DNA of 33,386 nucleotides from JBCBKP01 sp038746265 (lineage in GTDB: Bacteria > Planctomycetota > Phycisphaerae > Phycisphaerales > UBA1924). The translations under genes and the position numbers were made by a program. A model generated the notes under the pieces. That model was not told where the DNA came from. It made no database searches and saw nothing but the letters and a program-made list of their open reading frames with translations. Numbering within the stretch: position 1 is the first letter of the stretch; each line of letters begins with the position of its first letter. Positions 16,816 to 23,060 of this stretch are shown piece by piece. The DNA is taken from assembly GCA_038746265.1 (NCBI GenBank), contig JBCDKU010000021.1:1-33386 (forward strand), given 5' to 3'.

Positions 16816-17219
16816 AGCACGCCGCACGACTCACGCTGATCGTTTGCACCGGCCTTGCGCTTGCCGCCTGCGAAGAGCAGACCAGCGGCGGCGAGTTCTC
16901 GCTGCCCGACCCGGGCACCGCGAAGGAGGGCTTCGGCAGCCGCATCGGCAACGTGATGCCCTCCGTCAGGAACGTCGAGGTGCAGTCTCGGCTCACCGAG
17001 GTCGCGCGGGCCGTGCAGACGTGGCAGTTGACCAAGAGTTCCATGCCCGAGTCGGTCGAGCAGATGATGGGCGAGAACATGCTGCCCCGCAACGTCGCGT
17101 TCGACCCATGGGGCCATGCGATCCGGATCGAGTCGACGGGCACGGACTCGTTCCGTGTCTGGACGATCGGCCCCGACGGCGAGAACGGGACGGACGACGA
17201 TATCGAGATCACGAGGTAG
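16812..17219 (+). CDS. Lipoprotein with GspG pseudopilin-like C-terminal domain
   Basis: A 135-aa protein with a lipoprotein signal peptide (LTLIVCTGLALAAC, modified Cys20) followed by a flexible segment. Residues about 55-135 resemble the globular domain of type II secretion major pseudopilins: a helix (SRLTEVARAVQTWQ), a PESVEQMM stretch, then FDPWGHAIRIES and a C-terminal WTIGPDGENGTDDDIE loop rich in Asp. That loop corresponds to the calcium-binding DPWG...GxDG..G...DDI pattern of GspG. The methylated N-terminal pilin helix is absent, so this is a tethered soluble domain and not a pilin. The GTG start overlaps the pdhA stop by four bases. The function is unknown, and its place in a pdh operon is unexplained. 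Confidence 0.75.
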   Translation: MKHAARLTLIVCTGLALAACEEQTSGGEFSLPDPGTAKEGFGSRIGNVMPSVRNVEVQSRLTEVARAVQTWQLTKSSMPESVEQMMGENMLPRNVAFDPWGHAIRIESTGTDSFRVWTIGPDGENGTDDDIEITR

Positions 17220-17224
17220 ACCGC

Positions 17225-17533
17225 GTGCTGACGGCGCAGATCGACATCCCGATGGACGAGATCAGAGCGTTCTGCGCGAAGTGGAAGATTGTGGAGCTCT
17301 CGCTTTTCGGCTCGGTCCTGCGGGAAGACTTCGGCGACGACAGCGACGTGGACGTGCTCGTCGTGTTCGGCCCGGACGAGACCTGGGACTACTTCGACTG
17401 GCCCGACATGATGGACGAGCTGTCGGCGATGTTCGGGGGACGGAAGATCGATCTGGTGGAGCGGAAGACGGTGCGGAATCCGTTTCTCCGCGAGCACATC
17501 ATGTCCCGCCGGCGGGTGGTGTATGCCGCCTGA
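17225..17533 (+). CDS. mntA: MNT-type nucleotidyltransferase antitoxin (MntA family)
   Basis: A 102-aa minimal nucleotidyltransferase. The active-site signature is G29-S30 (LFGSVLREDFG) followed by SDVDVLV with Asp41 and Asp43, plus a third acidic residue Asp76 in RKIDLV. In studied MntA/HepT pairs, the MNT protein AMPylates the HEPN toxin on a Tyr near its active site and so neutralises it; the same is inferred here because all three acidic residues are present. The start is GTG 17225, five bases after the lipoprotein stop with GAGG upstream. It keeps the conserved IDIP.DEI lead-in; ATG 17252 would remove it. The 3' end overlaps hepT by 11 bases. Confidence 0.88.
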   Translation: MLTAQIDIPMDEIRAFCAKWKIVELSLFGSVLREDFGDDSDVDVLVVFGPDETWDYFDWPDMMDELSAMFGGRKIDLVERKTVRNPFLREHIMSRRRVVYAA

Positions 17534-17915
17534 GCCCAGGGACGATCGGGTGTATCTGTGGGACATGCTCCAGTATCTCAAGGAGCTCGAGGAGATCACG
17601 CGGGACAAGAGCATCGAGGATCTGCGGAAAGAGCGGGTTCTCTACCTCGCGGTCGAGCGTGTGATCGAGGTTGTGGGCGAGGCCGCCCGGAAGGTCTCGA
17701 AAGAGTTCGAGAAGGATCATCCGGAGATCAACTGGGCGGGCATCCGGGGACAGAGGCACGTGATCGCCCATGAGTACGGGCAGGTCGATATCGAGAAGAT
17801 CTGGCTCATCATCAGCGAGCACGGCCCGGCGCTCCGCCGGCGGCTCGAGCAACTTGTAGAGGATCGCCCCGCGGTCACAGACGACCCGGACGCAGCGAGC
17901 GAGAACACACCATGA
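17523..17915 (+). CDS. hepT: HEPN domain ribonuclease toxin (HepT, DUF86)
   Basis: A 130-aa helical HEPN protein of the DUF86/HepT family. The RNase motif R-x4-H-x-Y is intact as Arg78, His83 and Tyr85 (QRHVIAHEY). The Tyr is the residue modified by the partner MntA in characterised systems. Upstream helices carry the family pattern ERVIEVVGEAARKVSKEF and the HPEINWAGIRG lead-in. Residues 110-130 are an acidic tail. It starts inside the end of mntA (11-base overlap) and its stop overlaps the pdhB start by four bases (ATGA). Translation of pdhB may therefore depend on translation of the toxin gene, an unusual arrangement for a toxin-antitoxin pair. Confidence 0.9.
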   Translation: MPPEPRDDRVYLWDMLQYLKELEEITRDKSIEDLRKERVLYLAVERVIEVVGEAARKVSKEFEKDHPEINWAGIRGQRHVIAHEYGQVDIEKIWLIISEHGPALRRRLEQLVEDRPAVTDDPDAASENTP

Positions 17916-19009
17916 CCACCTACACCCCCAACACCGACCTCATCGAGACCGCCGTCCACAACGCGCTGGGCGAGGTCTCGATGCCCGACTTCCCGGCCGA
18001 GCACGAGCTGCCGAGCCGCGAGGGCGACCGCGTGATCCAGTACCGCGAGGCGCTGCGCGAGGCGATGGAGGAAGAAATGCGCCGCGACAAGCGTGTCTTC
18101 CTGCTCGGTGAGGAAGTTGCCGAGTACAACGGCGCGTACAAGGTCTCCGAGGGCATGCTCGCCGAGTTCGGCGACAAGCGCATCATCGACACGCCGATCT
18201 CCGAGAACGGCTTCGCGGGCCTCGCGATCGGCGCCGCGATGCGCGGGCTGCGGCCCATCGTCGAGTTCATGAGCTGGTCGTTCAGCATGGTCGCGGCGGA
18301 CCAGATCCTCAACAACGCTCCCAAGATGCTCTACATGTCGGGCGGGCAGTGGGGCTGCCCCTTGGTCTTCCGCGGCAACGATGGCGCGGGCGGGCAGCTG
18401 GGCTCGACGCACTCGTGGACGGTCGAGGGCATGTACGCCAACGTGCCGGGTCTCAAGATGGCGATCCCGTCCAACCCCTACGACGCCAAGGGCCTGCTCA
18501 AGACCGCGATCCGCGACCCCGATCCGGTCTTCTTCCTCGAGTCCGAGCGCATGCTCGGCGACAAGGCGCACGTGCCTGATGAGGAGTACTACATCCCCTT
18601 CGGCCGCGCGCGGAAGTCGCGCGAGGGCTCGGATATCACGCTCGTGAGCTGGGGCCGGCCCGCGAACTTCTGCCTCGAAGCAGCCGAGACGCTCGCGGGC
18701 GAGGGCATCGACGCCGAGGTGCTCGACATGCGGACGATCCGCCCGCTCGACATCGAGTCGATCGTCGAGTCGATCAAGAAGACGCACCGCGTCGTCGTTG
18801 TAGATCAGTGCTGGCCCTTCGGCTCGGTCGCGTCCGAGACAATCGCGCAGATCTGCGAGCACGCCTTCGACTGGCTCGACCACCAACCGGTCCGCGTCAA
18901 CACCGAGGACGTCCCGACCCCCTACGCCAAGAACCTCGAGGCGGCGTACCTGCCGAACCCGGGGCGGATCGCGGACGCCGTCCGCGGCGTGATGTCGGCG
19001 ACGCGCTGA
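17912..19009 (+). CDS. pdhB: Pyruvate dehydrogenase E1 component, beta subunit
   Basis: A 365-aa beta subunit that completes the E1 heterotetramer with pdhA. Family features: YREALREAMEEEMRRDKRVFLLGEEVAEYNGAYK with the TPP-activating Glu, RIIDTPISENGFAGLAIGAAMRGLRPIVEFM, DQILNNAPKM, the GAGGQLGSTHSWT potassium-loop area, and the C-terminal transketolase domain (ITLVSWGRPAN..., EVLDMRTIRPLD, VVVDQCWPFG). Residues 1-36 are an N-terminal extension relative to typical E1-beta. The start overlaps the hepT stop (ATGA). No E2 or E3 gene follows in this window, so the rest of the complex must be encoded elsewhere. The downstream 19010-19122 gap holds a 9-bp direct repeat (TGAAAGCTG at 19007 and 19051). 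Confidence 0.94.
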   Translation: MTTYTPNTDLIETAVHNALGEVSMPDFPAEHELPSREGDRVIQYREALREAMEEEMRRDKRVFLLGEEVAEYNGAYKVSEGMLAEFGDKRIIDTPISENGFAGLAIGAAMRGLRPIVEFMSWSFSMVAADQILNNAPKMLYMSGGQWGCPLVFRGNDGAGGQLGSTHSWTVEGMYANVPGLKMAIPSNPYDAKGLLKTAIRDPDPVFFLESERMLGDKAHVPDEEYYIPFGRARKSREGSDITLVSWGRPANFCLEAAETLAGEGIDAEVLDMRTIRPLDIESIVESIKKTHRVVVVDQCWPFGSVASETIAQICEHAFDWLDHQPVRVNTEDVPTPYAKNLEAAYLPNPGRIADAVRGVMSATR

Positions 19010-19122
19010 AAGCTGCTCCCCGAAGTTTGGCTTTCGAACGTCCTTCTCCGTGAAAGCTGGCGCGGCCGAATCCGAGAGAACGGGTAGGCTTGGGCGGTAA
19101 GCGCCCAGCGAAGGGGGACACC

Positions 19123-19704
19123 ATGACTGAGTTCGACTCCGAGACCTCGACGCTCGTCCCGACGCGGCCCGACCCGGGCTGGCCCAAGGCGATCGGGGTG
19201 ATCAGCATTATTCTGGGGCTTCTGTCGATCGTGCTCGGCTCGCTCGGCATGGTGTTTTCGTGGTTCGTGCTGCCAGGTCTCGTCGAGAGCCAGCTGAACG
19301 GAGCGCCGCTGCCGCCGAACATGCAGATGTCACCCGCGATGCTTGCGTATGCCACGGCGAGCGCGCTCGTGAACCTCTTGCTCGTGACCGCGGGTGTGCA
19401 GACGTTCTGCCGCCGCGGCGTCGGACGCACGATGCACCTCGCCTACGCGGTGCTGCTGTCGATCACCACGATCGGCGGTACGTATTTTCAGTATCAGCTC
19501 GCGCGTGAAACGCTCGCGTGGGCTCAGGATTACCCGGACAATCCGATCGCGCAGCAGGCGAGTGCGGGAGGCGAGGTCGGGCAACTCATCGGGCTGCTCG
19601 CGGGCTCGGCGCTCAGCCTTGCCTGGCCCGTCTTCTGCATCATCTGGTTCGGCATGGTCAAACGCGACGCCGACGCTATGCGCGGCGGCGCCGCGGACGA
19701 CTGA
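19123..19704 (+). CDS. Uncharacterised four-helix membrane protein
   Basis: A 193-aa integral membrane protein with four predicted helices, at about residues 22-47 (AIGVISIILGLLSIVLGSLGMVFSWF), 70-92 (MLAYATASALVNLLLVTAG), 102-124 (MHLAYAVLLSITTIGGTYF) and 153-178. No catalytic motif or named family was recognised. The ATG is preceded by AAGGGGG (19111-19117) with a five-base spacer; the in-frame TTG at 19090 is less likely. It is separated from pdhB by 113 bases and ends six bases before a convergent exported protein. The function cannot be inferred. Confidence 0.75.
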   Translation: MTEFDSETSTLVPTRPDPGWPKAIGVISIILGLLSIVLGSLGMVFSWFVLPGLVESQLNGAPLPPNMQMSPAMLAYATASALVNLLLVTAGVQTFCRRGVGRTMHLAYAVLLSITTIGGTYFQYQLARETLAWAQDYPDNPIAQQASAGGEVGQLIGLLAGSALSLAWPVFCIIWFGMVKRDADAMRGGAADD

Positions 19705-19710
19705 TCCGGT

Positions 19711-20700
19711 TCAGCCGCCGAGCGTGGGCGTAGACGGCAGCTCGTTCGGCCACCACGCCTGCAGCGCGTTCTTCTCGGGGACGTAGAGCGCGTCGAAGAC
19801 AACGTTCCACGATCCGGAGCCAACGGGACGCTGCGTGATGTGCTGCCGCACACAGCCGTCGCGGACGACCTCGAAGATCATGCGGTGCTCGAGCTCGCGG
19901 CCGTCGGGCAGGCGGTGTGTGCCGTTGAAGACGACGCCGTCTTCGGTGGGCGTGCCCGAGGTGCGGAGCTCATCGCCCGTCGAGCCGACCCAGACCTGAT
20001 GCCACGTGCTCTGCCGGCCCGGGTCGGGGTAGTTCATGCTGACGCCGCTGTCGCCGCCGCGACCCGTCCATGATTCAATGACGACCTTGCCGTCCGACTG
20101 CGATGTGATCGAGTTGCTGCCCACGCGGCGGCGGTCGCGGCCGTAGACCGTCCACTCGCCGACCCAGAAGTGCATCCCGCCGAGCGACGCGGGCTCGAAG
20201 TCCGGGTCCTCGCCCGTCTCGGCCCAAGTCACGAACCGCTCGAAGCGGTCGTCCTCGCGGAGGTTGTCCATGTCGGTGTCGGCCGCGAGCTGCTGGGCGT
20301 TCGCGAAGCCGCCGTTGAACGCGACCTCGAGCGCGGTGAAGGCTTTGTCCTTGTCGTTCTGCAGCGCGTGCACGCAGGCGACGTTGTAGAGCGCGACGCC
20401 CTTCATCTGCCCGATGTTCGTCTCGGCCGCCTTCTTGTGGATCTCGATCGCCTTGTCGTAGTCGCCCAGGCCGTGGACCGCGAAGCCGTAGAGCAGCCAC
20501 GCGGTGCCGTCGTTCGGGTCTGCTTTGGTGAGCTGTTCGAAGATCTCGGCCGCGCCCGCGAGGTCGCCTGATTGCATCAACTGCTGGCCCTGCTGCATGG
20601 TGGGGGCGTCGGGCTGGGCAACGCTCACGGCCGCGCCGGCCGAGGCGGCGAGTGCGAGCGACAGGAATCCGGCGGTCATGGTGCGTGCGATCCGGTTCAT
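19711..20700 (-). CDS. Exported TPR protein with C-terminal beta domain
   Basis: A 329-aa protein with a Sec signal peptide (MNRIARTMTAGFLSLALAAS..., cleavage near A28). Residues about 33-140 contain two to three TPR units (QGQQLMQSGDLAGAAEIFEQ, AWLLYGFAVHGLGDYDKAIEIH, ALYNVACVHALQNDKDKAFTALE). Residues about 165-320 form a beta-rich domain (FWVGEWTVYGRDRRRVGSNSI, ESWTGRGGDSGVSMNYPDP, WHQVWVGSTGDELRTSG) of the type seen in DUF1579-like lipocalin-fold proteins; this assignment is by pattern only. The ATG at 20700 has AAGGAGA (20715-20709) upstream on the minus strand, so the upstream in-frame start at 20721 is not used. It is divergent from the SDR-photolyase operon. Confidence 0.78.
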   Translation of the reverse strand: MNRIARTMTAGFLSLALAASAGAAVSVAQPDAPTMQQGQQLMQSGDLAGAAEIFEQLTKADPNDGTAWLLYGFAVHGLGDYDKAIEIHKKAAETNIGQMKGVALYNVACVHALQNDKDKAFTALEVAFNGGFANAQQLAADTDMDNLREDDRFERFVTWAETGEDPDFEPASLGGMHFWVGEWTVYGRDRRRVGSNSITSQSDGKVVIESWTGRGGDSGVSMNYPDPGRQSTWHQVWVGSTGDELRTSGTPTEDGVVFNGTHRLPDGRELEHRMIFEVVRDGCVRQHITQRPVGSGSWNVVFDALYVPEKNALQAWWPNELPSTPTLGG

Positions 20701-20876
20701 CGGGCGGTCTCCTTCTTCCACGAATGGTTTTCCACGAACTGGGGGTGCTGAGCCCGTTCAGGCATGTTCGTCAAACCGGACCAGCCGGTTCGGGTTGCTC
20801 GGATCCGGGCTCGGAGCCTTTCGCGGGCAGGGTCAGGCTGCATCGACCGCGGGCACCGAGCCGAAAGAGTACCCGT
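20701..20876. promoter_or_regulatory. Divergent intergenic region between the TPR gene and the SDR-photolyase operon
   Basis: The 176-base divergent gap contains a 9-bp direct repeat TTCCACGAA at 20716-20724 and 20730-20738 (start-to-start distance 14) and a perfect inverted repeat AACCGG-ACCAG-CCGGTT at 20774-20790. Either could be a regulator site. On the minus strand TTGACG occurs (20772-20767) but has no good -10 at the right distance; no convincing plus-strand promoter was found. Confidence 0.3.
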
Positions 20877-21626
20877 ATGAGCACCGAATCCCCTGTGTAC
20901 ATCCTGATCGGCGGTGGCGGCGGCATCGGAGCCAGTCTCGCCAAACGCCTCGCAGACCGCAACGCCACCCTCGTCCTCGCGGGCCGCACCGAGGAGCGGC
21001 TGAAAACAGTCGCCGACGAGATCGGCTGCGAAACGGCCGACTGCGACGCGACCAGCTTCGACGAGGTCGAGGAACTGGTCTCGAACACCACCGAGAAGCA
21101 CGGGGGCCTCGACGGCATCGTGAACCTCGCCGGCTCGATCCTGCTCAAGCCGGCCCACCTGTCCACGCCCAAGGATTTCGACGATACGTTCGATCTCAAC
21201 GTCCGCACCGCGTTCGCGACGGTCCGGGCCGCGGCGAAGACGCTCGGCAAGCACAACGGCGGGTCAATCGTCCTGATGTCGAGCTGCGCCGCCGAGATCG
21301 GCCTCATGAACCATGAGCTGATCGCCGCTGCGAAGTCGGCGGTCAACGGGCTCGCGCGATCCGCGGCCGCGACGTACGCCGGCAAGAAGATCCGCGTGAA
21401 CTCGGTCGCCCCGGGCCTCGTCGAGACACCCATGGCCGAGCCGATCACGAAGAACGAAGCCAGCCGCAAGGCCTCCGAGGCGCTGCACCCGCTGGGCCGC
21501 CTCGGCAAGCCTGATGACGTCGCCCCGATCATCGACTGGCTGCTCAGCGACGCGAGCGACTGGGTGACGGGCCAGACGATCGGCGTGGACGGCGGCCTCG
21601 CAACGATCAAGGGCCGCGGCGGGTGA
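20877..21626 (+). CDS. Short-chain dehydrogenase/reductase lacking the catalytic Tyr
   Basis: A 249-aa Rossmann-fold SDR. The nucleotide-binding Gly-rich turn is IGGGGGIGASLAKRLA near the N-terminus, the NNAG-equivalent is NLAG, the tetrad Asn lies in DLNVRTAF, and IRVNSVAPGLVETPM and GVDGG are classic. The active site is atypical: Ser136 and Lys153 are present, but the position of the catalytic Tyr (Ser+13, Lys-4) is Ile149 (NHELIAAAK). It may bind NAD(P)(H) and catalyse by another mechanism, or be a non-catalytic or substrate-binding member. The ATG at 20877 starts the homology. The stop and the next start overlap (TGATG), placing it first in a four-gene operon with a photolyase. Confidence 0.9.
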   Translation: MSTESPVYILIGGGGGIGASLAKRLADRNATLVLAGRTEERLKTVADEIGCETADCDATSFDEVEELVSNTTEKHGGLDGIVNLAGSILLKPAHLSTPKDFDDTFDLNVRTAFATVRAAAKTLGKHNGGSIVLMSSCAAEIGLMNHELIAAAKSAVNGLARSAAATYAGKKIRVNSVAPGLVETPMAEPITKNEASRKASEALHPLGRLGKPDDVAPIIDWLLSDASDWVTGQTIGVDGGLATIKGRGG

Positions 21627-22612
21627 TGAGCGACACCGCGAACACTGCACCGAAGTGGATGTCGCGATGGCTGATCGCCGCCGCGATCTACAACATCGCG
21701 TGGGGCGCGCTGACCGTGCTCTACCCCAACTGGCTCTTCGACCTGACCGGCATGGAACCGCCCGCGTACCCGTTCATCTGGCAGTGCGTCGGCATGATCG
21801 TCGGCGTCTACGGTGTCGGCTACTGGGCGGCCGCGTTCGACCCCTACCGCCACTGGCCGATCGTGCTCGTCGGCTTCCTCGGCAAGATTTTCGGGCCCAT
21901 GGGCTACGTCTCGGGTTTGCTGCTCGGCGGCAAAGTCCCCGGTATCAACGCGGTCCCGCCCGAGTTCGGCGTCACGCTCCTCACCAACGATCTGATCTGG
22001 TGGGTCCCGTTCTTCCTGATGCTCTTCGGCGCGTTCCGCCACGCGCAGCGAGGCAGCTACGCCGACGCGACCGATCCCGCGTCCGCGATGTCGGAGTTCA
22101 CCGACGCGGAGGGTGTCACGCTCCTTGAACGCACCAACCGCTCCAAGACACTTGTCGTCTTCCTGCGTCACTCGGGGTGCACCTTCTGCAAGGAAGCCCT
22201 CGCCGACCTCAAGGCGAAGCGCTCGCAGATCGAATCCGACGGCACGCGCATCGCGCTGGTCTCGATGACGCCGCAGGACCAAGCTATGGCGTGGCTCGAT
22301 TCATACGGCCTCGCCGACGTCCCGCACTTTGCCGATCCCGAGCGCCGCCTCTACCGCAGCTTCGGCCTCATCCGCGGCACGCTCTCGCAGACGTTCGGCC
22401 TCAAGTCCTGGACCCGCGGCCTTGCGGCCACCCTGCAGGGCCACGCCGTCGGCAAGCTTGTCGGCGACGGCTTCCAGATGCCGGGCGTCTTTCTCGTCGA
22501 GCGAGGCGAGATCATCCACGCCTACCGCCACGAGTCGGTCGCCGACCGGCCCGACTACGAAGCGATCGCGTGCGAGACATCGCCAGCAAGCGGGGCCGCC
22601 AGTGCCGCTTGA
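21626..22612 (+). CDS. Membrane protein fused to an AhpC/TSA_2 peroxiredoxin-like domain
   Basis: A 328-aa fusion. Residues about 12-140 form a small membrane domain with three to four helices (LIAAAIYNIAWGALTVL, IWQCVGMIVGVYGVGYWAAAF, PIVLVGFLGKIFGPMGYVSG, LIWWVPFFLMLFGAF). Residues about 155-320 form a thioredoxin-fold domain of the AhpC/TSA_2 (PRXL2/SelU-like) kind, with Cys185 and Cys188 in HSGCTFCKEAL where such proteins have their redox Cys pair, then IALVSM, YRSFGL and PGVFLVERGEI. It probably reduces a lipid or peroxide substrate at the membrane; this is inference. The ATG overlaps the SDR stop (TGATG). The 3' end overlaps the next gene by 11 bases. Confidence 0.8.
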   Translation: MSDTANTAPKWMSRWLIAAAIYNIAWGALTVLYPNWLFDLTGMEPPAYPFIWQCVGMIVGVYGVGYWAAAFDPYRHWPIVLVGFLGKIFGPMGYVSGLLLGGKVPGINAVPPEFGVTLLTNDLIWWVPFFLMLFGAFRHAQRGSYADATDPASAMSEFTDAEGVTLLERTNRSKTLVVFLRHSGCTFCKEALADLKAKRSQIESDGTRIALVSMTPQDQAMAWLDSYGLADVPHFADPERRLYRSFGLIRGTLSQTFGLKSWTRGLAATLQGHAVGKLVGDGFQMPGVFLVERGEIIHAYRHESVADRPDYEAIACETSPASGAASAA

Positions 22613-23060
22613 TCTGATCCTGGCCCACGTCCACGCGTACGCGACACTCTGCATGACGGGCCTGATCTGGTTCGTGCAGGTCAACCACTACCCGCTGTTC
22701 AAGAACGTCGCCGAGGCGAACGAGGACGTCTGGCGCAAGTACGAAGAGGCGCACCAGGCGCGCACGACCGTCATCGTGATGCCGTTGATGTTCGCCGAGC
22801 TGGGGACCGCCGGCTGGTTCGCGTTCACGCAGACCGGCCCGCTCACGATCGCGGGCGCTGCCCTTATCGCGATCGTGTGGCTGCAGACTTTCGCCGTCGC
22901 CGTCCCGATCCACGCCGCGCTGGGCCGTGCGTTCGACGCGAGGCTCCACGCGCGTCTCGTCTGGACCAACTGGATCCGCACGGTCGGCTGGTCGGCACGG
23001 GGCGTGATCGGGCTGATGCTCCTGCAACGGGTCCTCCTGCAACAGGCAGCCGCCGCATGA
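22602..23060 (+). CDS. Small four-helix membrane protein in the photolyase operon
   Basis: A 152-aa integral membrane protein starting at GTG 22602, inside the end of the previous gene (11-base overlap). Four helices are predicted, at about residues 8-27 (HVHAYATLCMTGLIWFVQV), 55-75, 80-104 (IAGAALIAIVWLQTFAVAVPI) and 125-145. A conserved-looking N-terminal segment carries His, Trp and an NHYPLF motif, and a loop reads KYEEAHQARTTVIVMP. The conserved polar residues in the membrane (His, Gln-Val-Asn-His) may bind a cofactor, but no family name can be given. The stop overlaps the photolyase start (ATGA), so the two are translationally coupled. Confidence 0.75.
   Translation: MPLDLILAHVHAYATLCMTGLIWFVQVNHYPLFKNVAEANEDVWRKYEEAHQARTTVIVMPLMFAELGTAGWFAFTQTGPLTIAGAALIAIVWLQTFAVAVPIHAALGRAFDARLHARLVWTNWIRTVGWSARGVIGLMLLQRVLLQQAAAA

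Noticed and set aside
19007..19060. A 9-bp direct repeat TGAAAGCTG after pdhB, considered as an attachment or target-site duplication.
   Set aside because: It is only 9 bp and just 44 bp apart, with no mobile element between the copies.
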